Assembly: GCA_023389195.1 (NCBI GenBank)
Contig: JAEWET010000049.1
Coordinates: forward strand, 1-64,000
Origin: Aliihoeflea sp023389195
GTDB lineage: Bacteria; Pseudomonadota; Alphaproteobacteria; Rhizobiales; Rhizobiaceae
Length of the DNA stretch: 64,000 nucleotides
Direction of reading: 5' to 3'
Below are positions 29,604 to 37,618 of this stretch, one piece after another. The position numbers were made by a program, and so were the translations under genes. Position 1 is the first letter of the stretch. Each line of letters opens with the position of its first letter. A model generated the notes under the pieces. It was not told where the DNA came from, ran no database searches, and worked only from the letters and a program-made list of their open reading frames with translations.

Positions 29604-30383
29604 TCACAGCTTCGCGCCGCGCCTGACGCCGGTCACGAGATCGCGGATCGCAGCTTCCGAACGCGCCGAGACCTGCTTGCGGTTCGCGCCCGCGAAGCTG
29701 ATCGGCTCGCCGAAACGGACCTCCACGTCCACCGGCCCGCTTTCGATGATGCGCAGCAGGTGCGGCACCAAATCCTCGTCGCCGATCCAGGCATAGCGCG
29801 CGCGGTGCCTGCGCCCCATCGCCATGCCGTGCAGCCGCGAATAGAAGAGCGCGGCCGGCTGCACGGCGAACGCCTCGTCGGACAATTGGGCCGCCGCGCC
29901 GAAAAGCGTCGACTTGAACGGCAGGAGCCGGTTGCCGCAGGCCGTCGTGCCTTCGGCGAACAGCACCAGCGGATCGCCCGATTTCAACATTTCGGCCACT
30001 TCCCGCGTCTGGTGGCCGGAGCGATGGCGCGCCTCGCGCTCAACGAAAACGGAGTTCTGCGAGCGAAAGAGCCGGCCCAGAACCGGCCATGTCGCGACCT
30101 CCGCCTTGGCGATGAAGTTCACCGGCGCGATCGAGCCGAGCACCATGATGTCCGTCCACGACACATGGTTGGCCGCGATCAGCAGCGGGCGTTGCGGCGA
30201 TAGCGGCCCGCTCACATGGACGCGGATGCCGAGCAGCGCCAGCACCATGCGATGCCAGAGCTGCGCCGGCTTTCGCGGATCGCCGATGCGCGTCATTTTC
30301 ATCGCCGCCTGCCACGCCACGAGACCCGCCGTGCCGAGCGCAAAGCCGATCAGGGCAATGACAAGCTTCGCCTTGGCGCGCAT
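29604..30383 (-). CDS. 1-acyl-glycerol-3-phosphate acyltransferase family protein (PlsC/OlsA-like)
   Basis: A 259-residue membrane-associated acyltransferase with one N-terminal helix. Family motifs are NHVSWTDI (the HX4D catalytic pair), FVEREAR and FAEGTT. Members transfer an acyl chain to lysophosphatidic acid or, in rhizobial OlsA, to lyso-ornithine lipid. The position next to miaB matches where I recall olsA in Sinorhizobium, but olsB is not in the window and the substrate stays open. It starts three bases after the rimI stop. Confidence 0.88.
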   Translation of the reverse strand: MRAKAKLVIALIGFALGTAGLVAWQAAMKMTRIGDPRKPAQLWHRMVLALLGIRVHVSGPLSPQRPLLIAANHVSWTDIMVLGSIAPVNFIAKAEVATWPVLGRLFRSQNSVFVEREARHRSGHQTREVAEMLKSGDPLVLFAEGTTACGNRLLPFKSTLFGAAAQLSDEAFAVQPAALFYSRLHGMAMGRRHRARYAWIGDEDLVPHLLRIIESGPVDVEVRFGEPISFAGANRKQVSARSEAAIRDLVTGVRRGAKL

Positions 30384-30386
30384 GGG

Positions 30387-30875
30387 TCAGTGCAGGTCGC
30401 GGCGCATGACGATCGCGCCCGTGCGCCCGCCGCCAGGTTGCTTGTAATAGTCCGGACGCTTGCCGACCTGGATGAAGCCGAGCCGCCGATAAAGCGCGAT
30501 CGCCGGCGCATTGGTCTCGTCGACCTCGAGGAAGAGCGAGGCGGTGCGTTCGGCGTGGAGCGCGCGCAGAACGGCGTCCATCAAGCTGCGCCCCAGCCCC
30601 AGCCGCCGCGCCAAGCGTGCGACCGCAACGGTCAGGATTTCCGCCTCGTCCGCCGCCTGCCGCACCAGCACGAAGCCGACCGGCCCGAGATGCCGCTTGC
30701 CGACCTCGCGCGCGGCAAAGCCGAAGACGTTGCCCTGCGCCAGAAGATCGGCGAACTCGTCTTCCGACCACGGCCGGATGAAATCCTCCTCATGGATACG
30801 CGGCAGTGCCGCCGCATCTTCGGTTTCCAGCGGCTCGATGGCGAATTCACGCGGCTTCGACCAGGGCATCTTCAT
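30387..30875 (-). CDS. rimI: ribosomal-protein-alanine N-acetyltransferase-like GNAT protein
   Basis: A 162-residue GNAT acetyltransferase. The acetyl-CoA loop is RRLGLGRSLMDAVLRAL and the C-terminal GFIQVGKRPDYYK pattern is typical of RimI. RimI acetylates the N-terminus of S18 in E. coli. The start ATG overlaps the tsaB stop by four bases (ATGA), which is the usual tsaB-rimI coupling. The much longer open frame upstream is inside tsaB and is rejected. Confidence 0.92.
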   Translation of the reverse strand: MKMPWSKPREFAIEPLETEDAAALPRIHEEDFIRPWSEDEFADLLAQGNVFGFAAREVGKRHLGPVGFVLVRQAADEAEILTVAVARLARRLGLGRSLMDAVLRALHAERTASLFLEVDETNAPAIALYRRLGFIQVGKRPDYYKQPGGGRTGAIVMRRDLH

Positions 30876-31546
30876 GGCGCCGCCTTTCGCGCGACGGCGA
30901 AGCCTGCGTTCACCTTGGCATCGGCGGAGCGCAAATAGAGCGGCGCCGGGCGCGCGCCGTTGTAAGGCTTGCCCGAACCGAGCACAGCATAGGCCGCGAT
31001 GTCGGCCGTCACCTGCCGCCCGGCAATTTCGAGCGATGCGCCCGCCGCCGCGTGGATCGCATCCGCCGCCGTGCCGACGAGGACTGCGTTCGCGCGCGTC
31101 GCAACTTCGCAAGCCCTTGCCAGATCGATCGCTGCCGGCGTTGCGATTTCTTCGCCGTCAGGACCGTAGAGCGCCGCATGGATTTCGCCCCGCCCGCCAT
31201 CGAGTGCAGCCATCACGTTCCGCCCGGCATTGGTCTGCCGCGCCTGGAATGCGAGCGCTTCGAGCGTCGTTATTCCGATGGCGGGGATTTTCAGCGCCAG
31301 CGCCAGTCCGCGCGCGGCGGAAACGCCGACGCGGATGCCGGTGAACGAGCCCGGCCCGACCGAAACGGCCAGCCTGCAGAGATCGGCGTAAGTCTTCCCC
31401 GCCGCCGCCAAAGCCTCGTCGACCACGGCCATCAGATGCTCGGCATGGCCCTTGCCCAGATCGCGCACGCAGCGGCCGAGTTCGTGGTCGGCGTGGACCG
31501 AGGCTGCGCAGAGATTGGCGGAGGTGTCGATGGCGAGGATGATCAT
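30872..31546 (-). CDS. tsaB: tRNA threonylcarbamoyladenosine biosynthesis protein TsaB
   Basis: ASKHA-fold partner of TsaD in making t6A37 on tRNA. The 224-residue protein opens with ILAIDTSANLCAA and has the typical VSVGPGSFTGIRVGVSAARGLALAL stretch. The ATG at 31546 is chosen over a TTG three codons earlier. It is the first gene of the tsaB-rimI-acyltransferase-miaB run; a very long palindromic repeat lies just upstream of it. Confidence 0.95.
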   Translation of the reverse strand: MIILAIDTSANLCAASVHADHELGRCVRDLGKGHAEHLMAVVDEALAAAGKTYADLCRLAVSVGPGSFTGIRVGVSAARGLALALKIPAIGITTLEALAFQARQTNAGRNVMAALDGGRGEIHAALYGPDGEEIATPAAIDLARACEVATRANAVLVGTAADAIHAAAGASLEIAGRQVTADIAAYAVLGSGKPYNGARPAPLYLRSADAKVNAGFAVARKAAP

Positions 31547-31580
31547 GGGTCGCAATCCGGGGAAAACTCATGTCGATAGC

Positions 31581-31756
31581 GCTCGACGTTGCCCCCCTCT
31601 GACCTGCCGGACATCTCCCCCGCAAGGGGGGAGATCAGTCTCGTCGCCCGCAGACCATTTCTTGCGAACTCGAAGGTTGAGGCCGCCATTTCAAACGGGT
31701 GATCTCCCCCCATGCGGGGGAGATGTCCGGCAGGACAGAGGGGGGCAACGTCGAGC
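31581..31756. repeat. very long inverted repeat between tsaB and glcB
   Basis: Two arms of 57 bases (31581-31637 and 31700-31756) are inverted copies with only two mismatches, separated by 62 bases. The arms include the core CCTGCCGGACATCTCCCC, which recurs at about 37491 and, with one or two changes, at about 47445. No gene is seen inside. A transcript through it would form an extremely stable hairpin. It lies at the 5' side of tsaB and the 3' side of glcB, so it may also end glcB transcripts. Confidence 0.9.
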
Positions 31757-31780
31757 ACGATCATTTCAGGACAAGTCCGA

Positions 31781-33952
31781 TCACGCGCCCCGCTTCGCCT
31801 TCAGCTCCAGTCGACGCCGATGCAGCACCGGCTCCGTATAGCCGTTCGGCTGCTCGCGGCCCTTCAACACCAGATCACACGCCGCCTGGAACGCGATGGA
31901 GTTGTCGAAATCCGGTGCCATCGGCCGGTACAGCGCATCGCCCTCGTTCTGCCGATCCACCACGGCCGCCATGCGCTTCATCGTCTCCATCACCTGATCG
32001 CGCGAACACACGCCGTGGTGCAGCCAGTTCGCCATGTGCTGGGCCGAAATGCGCAGCGTCGCGCGGTCTTCCATCAGGCCGACATCGTTGATGTCCGGCA
32101 CCTTGGAGCAACCGACGCCCTGGTCTACCCAGCGCACGACGTAGCCCAGAATTCCCTGCGCGTTGTTGTCGAGTTCGCGCTGGATATCCTCCGGCGTCCA
32201 GTTGGGCCGCGTGGCGACCGGCACCGACAGGATGTCGGCCAGCTTGGCACGGGCGCGGGCCTTCAGTTCGGCCTGCACCTTGGCCACGTTGACCTTGTGG
32301 TAGTGCGTCGCGTGCAGCGTCGCAGCCGTCGGGGACGGTACCCAGGCGGTGTTTGCGCCGGCCTTGGGGTGTCCAATCTTCTGCTCCAGCATCGCGGCCA
32401 TCAGGTCCGGCATCGCCCACATGCCTTTGCCGATCTGCGCATGGCCGGCCAGCCCGCATTCCAGCCCGATATCGACGTTCCAGTTCTCGTAGGCGCCGAT
32501 CCAGGCCGCCTGCTTCATGTCGCCCTTGCGGATCATCGGGCCGGCCTCCATCGAGGTGTGCATCTCGTCGCCGGTGCGGTCGAGGAAGCCGGTGTTGATG
32601 AACACCACGCGCGACGACGCCGCGCGGATGCACTCCTTGAGGTTCACCGTCGTGCGGCGCTCCTCGTCCATGATGCCCATCTTCATCGTGTTCGGCGCCA
32701 TGCCCAGCATCGTCTCGACGCGGCCGAAGAGTTCGGAGGCAAAGGCGACTTCCTCGGGCCCATGCATCTTCGGCTTCACGACATACATCGAGCCCTTCGG
32801 CGAATTCGCGCGGCGGCCGTTCTGGCCGATATCGTGCAGCGCGATCAGGCCGGTGATCGCGGCATCCATGATGCCTTCCGGCACCTCGTTGCCGTCGGCG
32901 TCGAGGATCGCCGGATTGGTCATCAGGTGGCCGACATTGCGCACGAGCATCAGCGAGCGGCAGCGCACCGTGAAGGTCGAGCCGTCCGGCGCGGTATAGT
33001 CGAAATCGGGATTCAGCCTGCGCGTGAAGCTCTTGCCGCCTTTGGTCACTTCCTCGGTCAGGTCGCCCTTCATCAGGCCGAGCCAGTTGCGGTAGACCTC
33101 GACCTTGTCCTCGGCGTCGACGGCCGCGACCGAATCCTCGCAGTCCTGGATCGTGGTCAGCGCGGATTCCAGCCAAACGTCGGAAATATGCGCCGGGTCG
33201 GACTTGCCGATATCGGATTTCGCGTCGATCAGCACCTCGATATGGATGCCGTTGTTCTTCATGAGGAACTGCGTCGGGGCAGCCGCCTCGCCGACATAGC
33301 CGGCGAACTGCGCACCATCCTTCAGCCCGGTTTTCCCGTTCGCCGTCTCGACGACCAATCTGCCGCCCTCGACCGCGAAGGACCGCGTATCGGTCCAGCT
33401 CGCACCTTCCAGCGGCACCGCGCCGTCAAGGAAGTCGCGCGCCCAGGCGATCACCTTCTCGCCGCGCTTCGGATTGTAGCCCCTGCCCTTTTCCGCGCCG
33501 TCGGTCTCGGGGATCGCATCGGTGCCGTAAAGCGCGTCGTAGAGCGAGCCCCAGCGCGCATTGGCAGCGTTCAGCGCATAGCGCGCATTCATGACCGGGA
33601 CGACGAGTTGCGGTCCCGCGATCGTCGCAATCTCGTCGTCGACGTTCTCGGTCGATACCTTGAAGGCGGGGCCTTCGGGAACGATGTAGTCGATCGAGCG
33701 CAGGAAGCCTTCATAGGCCCCCAAATCCGTTGGCGCGCCGTTCTCGCGGTGCCAAGCGTCGATCTTCTCCTGGATCGCGTCGCGCTCTTCGAGAAGCGCC
33801 CGGTTCTTCGGCGCGAGATCGGCGACGATTGCCGCGAAACCCCGCCAGAAGCTTTCCGCATCGATGCCCGTGCCGGCCACGGCCTCGTTGGCGATGAAGT
33901 CGTAGAGAACCCGGTCGATCTTCAACCCATTGGCGTCAACGCGGTCATTCAT
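31781..33952 (-). CDS. glcB: malate synthase G
   Basis: Condenses glyoxylate with acetyl-CoA to malate, used in the glyoxylate shunt or glycolate use. The 723-residue length matches isoform G. Sequence signs include the KxxMHGPEEVAFA region, GIMDEERRTTVNLKECIRAA, NTGFLDRTGDEMHTSMEAG and GKGMWAMPDLM, where the magnesium-binding Glu/Asp and catalytic residues of the family lie. The ATG at 33952 has GGAGG eight bases upstream. No isocitrate lyase is in the window. The upstream neighbour on the strand is the hydantoinase-type gene. Confidence 0.97.
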   Translation of the reverse strand: MNDRVDANGLKIDRVLYDFIANEAVAGTGIDAESFWRGFAAIVADLAPKNRALLEERDAIQEKIDAWHRENGAPTDLGAYEGFLRSIDYIVPEGPAFKVSTENVDDEIATIAGPQLVVPVMNARYALNAANARWGSLYDALYGTDAIPETDGAEKGRGYNPKRGEKVIAWARDFLDGAVPLEGASWTDTRSFAVEGGRLVVETANGKTGLKDGAQFAGYVGEAAAPTQFLMKNNGIHIEVLIDAKSDIGKSDPAHISDVWLESALTTIQDCEDSVAAVDAEDKVEVYRNWLGLMKGDLTEEVTKGGKSFTRRLNPDFDYTAPDGSTFTVRCRSLMLVRNVGHLMTNPAILDADGNEVPEGIMDAAITGLIALHDIGQNGRRANSPKGSMYVVKPKMHGPEEVAFASELFGRVETMLGMAPNTMKMGIMDEERRTTVNLKECIRAASSRVVFINTGFLDRTGDEMHTSMEAGPMIRKGDMKQAAWIGAYENWNVDIGLECGLAGHAQIGKGMWAMPDLMAAMLEQKIGHPKAGANTAWVPSPTAATLHATHYHKVNVAKVQAELKARARAKLADILSVPVATRPNWTPEDIQRELDNNAQGILGYVVRWVDQGVGCSKVPDINDVGLMEDRATLRISAQHMANWLHHGVCSRDQVMETMKRMAAVVDRQNEGDALYRPMAPDFDNSIAFQAACDLVLKGREQPNGYTEPVLHRRRLELKAKRGA

Positions 33953-34068
33953 GCAGAAAACCTCCCTCAAAAGCGCATGGCGATGGCCTTTGAAGGCCCT
34001 GATCGCTTTCACCACGCGCGGGGCGGTCGGTCAATTCGGCAAAAGGCGAAACTGCCTTGCGAAAAATT

Positions 34069-36084
34069 CTAACGCAGCGTGATCCGCGGCCGGCCCGTCG
34101 CCACCGCGCGCAGGCTCGCCTCGATGAAGGATCGCTGCCCTTCGATCGTCGCGATGCGCAGATCGGTCGCAACGTCGATCTCGACATCGTCGCTGCCGGC
34201 ACGCCGCGCCGCCTCTCGCGCGAGGTCACGCAGATGGGCCCGTGCGACCGACAGCGCATCGTCCTCCGAGCGATGATCCGAGATCGTCTCGCCCGCGCTG
34301 ACGCGGAAAATGCCTTCCACCGGCTGGGTGACGACCGCTTCGGCGCTGACGCGCACCTGGCCCACCACCGCACCGATCGCATTCGCCACGTCGGCATCTT
34401 CCGGCACGACGCAGCCCTGCCCGACCAGCGCCGGCAGCCCGGCATAGTGCAGGCCGGCCGATGCGCCGAGGCCGATCACTTGCCGGTCGAGACCGACCGC
34501 CAGCCTTGCAATCCCTGCCTTGCCGTCGAGCGCCCGCTGAACCAGCGGCCCTGCCACGATCGCCGCGCCGTCGAGCCCGTCATCGGCGAGGGCCGATTCC
34601 AGCATCAGTTCGGCCGAGCGTCGCGTCACCGCATCGAGCACGCGCTGGGAAATCTCTTCCGCACTGACCGCGATCGGCTGCCCGCGCCCGTCGCGCCGCC
34701 GCGCCACGAGTTCCGCGCCGAGCCGGGCGGCGCGCTCGTCCCAATTGTCCTGCCTTCCAAGCACGTGGGCGGCATCGGAGGGGGTGAAGCCGCATAGATG
34801 AACGAGGCCGCGCGCGACGAGGCGCTGCAGCGTCGCGGATTGCGCGGTCGACGTCAGCAACTGGTCGAGCGGCAACGGCGTCGCCGTCACTTTCTCGTAA
34901 AGCCGCGCTTCGGCCGTCGAGAGCCCGGCTGCCAGCCGATCCGGGACGCCGGTTCGCACCGCAAAACGACCATCCATGCGGCCGGGATTGGCGGCGCGGA
35001 GTTGGCGTTCCAGCGTCTCGGCGATAGCCGCGCCATGCTGATGCGCGGCGAGGGACAGCGGTACGAGGCGGCGGGGGCCGAGCAGGATCGCCGGATCGAG
35101 CCCGCCATCGGCGATCATCACTTCCGAATCGCCGCCCAGCCCGAAGGTGCGCATCGCCACGGCCTCGACCATCGTCCGAAACCCGCCCACCGTCGCGCCT
35201 TCCGGGTCGAGCCGCGGAACGCCCTTGTCGAGGATTGCTATATCGGTCGTCGTGCCGCCGATGTCGGAGACGACGGCATCTTCCAGCCCCGTCAAATGAC
35301 GCGCGCCGACGATGCTTGCGGCGGGTCCCGACAGGATCGTCTCGATCGGTCGCTGACGCGCGAAGCGTGCGGAGACGAGCGCGCCGTCACCGCGCACGAC
35401 CATCAGCGGGGCGTCGATGCCGCGATCGTCGAGAAAGCCTTCCGTGGCGGCGATCAGGCGGTCGATCATCGAGATCAGCCGGGCATTCAGAAGCGTCGTC
35501 AGGGCGCGGCGGGGGCCGCCGAGTTTGGAGGAGAGTTCGTGAGATGTGGTTACCGGCAGGCCCGTCCGTTCCCGGATCAGGTCGCGGGCCAGTATCTCAT
35601 GCTTCGGATTGCGGGTGGAAAAGTAGCCGCAGACGGCGAGGCCGGAAACGCTCGTCGCCAGTTCCGGCAGGGCTTCTTCCAACCCGGACAGGTCGAGCTT
35701 CGCCTCGTTTCCGTGGACGTCGTGGCCGCCGGGGACGAAAATCACCGGATCGGAGCCGAGGGCGGTTTTGAGGCCATCTTTATCGAGATCGGTTTCGGAG
35801 AAGCCGATCATTACCAGACCGACCCGACCGCCCTGACCCTCGACGAGGGCGTTGGTGGCGAGGGTGGTGGACATAGACACCAGGCGGATCGCTCTTGGTG
35901 AGATGCCGGCCAGCGCGATGACGCGGTCGGCGGCCTCGGCGATGCCAACGGCGAGGTCGTGCCGCGTCGTCAGCGCCTTCGCCTTGGCGACGACGCCGCG
36001 CTCCTCGCTGAAGAGCACGGCGTCGGTGTAGGTGCCGCCCGTATCGAAACCCAGATAGAGCGGCGCGTCGTCAGTTCCGGCCAT
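34069..36084 (-). CDS. hydantoinase/oxoprolinase family protein (HyuA-like)
   Basis: A 671-residue ATP-dependent amidohydrolase of the N-methylhydantoinase A / 5-oxoprolinase A family. The N-terminal nucleotide site GFDTGGTYTDAVLF and the internal SDIGGTTTDIAIL loop are intact, with HYUA and oxoprolinase domains in order. Most relatives work with a HyuB partner, which is absent here, so the substrate is open. The gene stands alone between a DUF1236 gene and glcB, with gaps of 59 and 116 bases. Confidence 0.88.
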   Translation of the reverse strand: MAGTDDAPLYLGFDTGGTYTDAVLFSEERGVVAKAKALTTRHDLAVGIAEAADRVIALAGISPRAIRLVSMSTTLATNALVEGQGGRVGLVMIGFSETDLDKDGLKTALGSDPVIFVPGGHDVHGNEAKLDLSGLEEALPELATSVSGLAVCGYFSTRNPKHEILARDLIRERTGLPVTTSHELSSKLGGPRRALTTLLNARLISMIDRLIAATEGFLDDRGIDAPLMVVRGDGALVSARFARQRPIETILSGPAASIVGARHLTGLEDAVVSDIGGTTTDIAILDKGVPRLDPEGATVGGFRTMVEAVAMRTFGLGGDSEVMIADGGLDPAILLGPRRLVPLSLAAHQHGAAIAETLERQLRAANPGRMDGRFAVRTGVPDRLAAGLSTAEARLYEKVTATPLPLDQLLTSTAQSATLQRLVARGLVHLCGFTPSDAAHVLGRQDNWDERAARLGAELVARRRDGRGQPIAVSAEEISQRVLDAVTRRSAELMLESALADDGLDGAAIVAGPLVQRALDGKAGIARLAVGLDRQVIGLGASAGLHYAGLPALVGQGCVVPEDADVANAIGAVVGQVRVSAEAVVTQPVEGIFRVSAGETISDHRSEDDALSVARAHLRDLAREAARRAGSDDVEIDVATDLRIATIEGQRSFIEASLRAVATGRPRITLR

Positions 36085-36143
36085 GGAGATCGTCCGTTGA
36101 AGACGATCTCCTTAACGCGGCCGGTTCGGCCAGGAAAGGCCGA

Positions 36144-36764
36144 TTACTCGACCCAGATGACCTCACGCGTGCCGCGTTCGACCACGATCGGGCCCTGCTC
36201 GGTGTAGACGTAGCCGTAATACGGGTCTTCCGGCACCTCGATGATCTGGACGTCGGCCGGCAGGATCGCGCCGGTCGAAATCTCGGCGTCGATGACGACC
36301 GGATCAGCCGGGTTCTCGGTGATGTAGGTCACGGTGCGCTCCGGCACGACGTAGCCGGGCGAATAGACGACCTCGCGGCTCTCATATTCGACCAGGACCG
36401 GGCGGCCGTTGACGTAGATGTAGCCATATTCCGGGCTGTTGGGCACCTGCACGACTTCGACCTCGGCCGGGATCACGGCGCCGGCCGCGATTTCGCCTTC
36501 ATAGGTGACGGTCGGAACCGGATTGTCGACGACATAGCCGACGACCTCGTCCGGAACAGCCGTTTCCGCGCCGATCACGGCACCGGCGAAACCGCCGACG
36601 ATCGCGCCGATCGGGCCGCCGACGACCGCACCGGCAACGGCACCCGTCGTGCCGCCAGCCGTCGCGCCGAAGCCGCGGGCCGAATCATCGTTGGAAGCCT
36701 GGGCGTGCGCGGCACCGACCGACAAGGCGGCGATGGCAGCGGTCGCAAGAAGGAACTTACGCAT
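36144..36764 (-). CDS. secreted DUF1236 protein with two repeat units
   Basis: A 206-residue protein: signal peptide (MRKFLLATAAIAALSVGAAHAQ), a glycine-rich hydrophobic segment at about 35-65 resembling glycine-zipper regions (GAVAGAVVGGPIGAIVGG), and two DUF1236-like units ending in YGYIYVNGRPVLVEYESREVVY and YGYVYTEQGPIVVERGTREVIWV. DUF1236 proteins are exported proteins of Rhizobiales with unknown function. The ATG has AAGGAG eight bases upstream. The longer open frame upstream is non-coding. Confidence 0.85.
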   Translation of the reverse strand: MRKFLLATAAIAALSVGAAHAQASNDDSARGFGATAGGTTGAVAGAVVGGPIGAIVGGFAGAVIGAETAVPDEVVGYVVDNPVPTVTYEGEIAAGAVIPAEVEVVQVPNSPEYGYIYVNGRPVLVEYESREVVYSPGYVVPERTVTYITENPADPVVIDAEISTGAILPADVQIIEVPEDPYYGYVYTEQGPIVVERGTREVIWVE

Positions 36765-36925
36765 AATGGGTACTCCTTTGATGGTGGCGCGATCCCCTTC
36801 TCCAAGGCGTCCGCGCCGCAAACGTTCAGTGACGTCCCTCGGCTTCAAAAATGCGTGAGGGCGAGGTGCGTTCCCCTCAAATGACATCACGGAACGTAAC
36901 AAAGGAGCCGCCGAGCGATAGCGGA

Positions 36926-37111
36926 TCACCCGTCGAGCATATCGCGCTGGTCCTCTGTCAGCGGCTTTATTCCCGGGGCGGCCGGTGTGGCGGGTGTGGC
37001 CGGTGCGACAAGCGCTGCGGGCGCCACCGTAGCCGTGGGTACGGGCGGCGGGCCGGCATCGAAGGTCGAGCAAGCGGGAAGGGCGAGGATGGGAAGGAGC
37101 CAGATGCGCAT
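36926..37111 (-). CDS. small putative lipoprotein
   Basis: A 61-residue protein opening with a lipoprotein signal (MRIWLLPILALPACSTF, lipobox LPAC), followed by a Pro/Ala/Thr/Val-rich linker and a short C-terminus (GIKPLTEDQRDMLDG). AGGG lies seven bases before the ATG. No family recognised. Such short lipoproteins are common and their function cannot be inferred. An upstream ATG at 37165 would put a charged stretch before the signal and is less likely. Confidence 0.6.
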   Translation of the reverse strand: MRIWLLPILALPACSTFDAGPPPVPTATVAPAALVAPATPATPAAPGIKPLTEDQRDMLDG

Positions 37112-37199
37112 CGGCCAGCCCTGCCCTGCGATCGTGGCGCAGTTGGGGTGACGAGCGGCGCGCATCGAAATCGGTCTTTGTCCTCATCTCCTCTCCTCA

Positions 37200-37502
37200 T
37201 CACCATGGCACTTCGTTCCGCCATGTGCCCGGGTTCGACACATGGTTCAACATGCGCACCTCCTCGCCGCGTTCGGGGGTGTCGCAGCAGGGCGGGAAAA
37301 TGCGGCCCATATGGGCGAGCGCATCGGTCGGCCGCAGCGGCCCGACGCAGCGCCGCGCGCGCCGGCGGACCGACCATTTGCAACTCGCCATCAGGCCGAG
37401 CCAGGTCGCCGCGTGGCGGCAATTCGCCTGCAGGATCGCGTCGATCTGAGCGCGCTCTTCGCGAGGCTGGTGCGATGGGGGCCCCTCTGTCCTGCCGGAC
37501 AT
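37200..37502 (-). CDS. possible small hypothetical protein (start uncertain)
   Basis: An open frame of up to 100 codons whose C-terminal two thirds read as a Cys- and Arg-rich peptide (AQIDAILQANCRHAATW, RRRARRCVGPLRP, FPPCCDTPERGEEV). The first dozen codons lie inside a palindromic repeat arm, so a real start, if any, may be further in. Its codon pattern is believable, but no family was recognised and no strong ribosome-binding site is seen. Without it, 37112-37618 would be a 500-base gap holding only repeats. Confidence 0.35.
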   Translation of the reverse strand: MSGRTEGPPSHQPREERAQIDAILQANCRHAATWLGLMASCKWSVRRRARRCVGPLRPTDALAHMGRIFPPCCDTPERGEEVRMLNHVSNPGTWRNEVPW

Positions 37503-37612
37503 CTCCCCCCGCGAGGGGGGAGATCATGCTCGGTGAGCGTTCGCGCAAGGCCCCCCTCTCCGTCTCGGGCTGCGCCCGAGCCACCTCTCCCCCGCAAGCG
37601 GGGGCGAGGAAA
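37478..37612. repeat. composite palindromic repeat upstream of lipoprotein/downstream of lepA
   Basis: The first unit (37478-37527) carries the core CCTGCCGGACATCTCCCC shared with the tsaB-glcB repeat, ending in a CCCCCCGCGAGGGGGG palindrome. The second unit (about 37549-37612) is different: it has CTCGGGCTGCGCCCGAG and CCCCCGCAAGCGGGGG hairpins. It lies directly after the lepA stop and could also act as a transcription end for lepA. Confidence 0.75.
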
Positions 37613-37618
37613 GGCGCT

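Noticed and set aside
31581..31756. CRISPR array or IS ends in the repeat regions
   Set aside because: Only one inverted pair per site is present, with no regularly spaced direct repeats, no transposase frame and no visible target duplication.
31712..34072. A 786-codon plus-strand frame opposite malate synthase G
   Set aside because: Malate synthase G on the minus strand has full length and motifs; the opposite frame has antisense-type composition.
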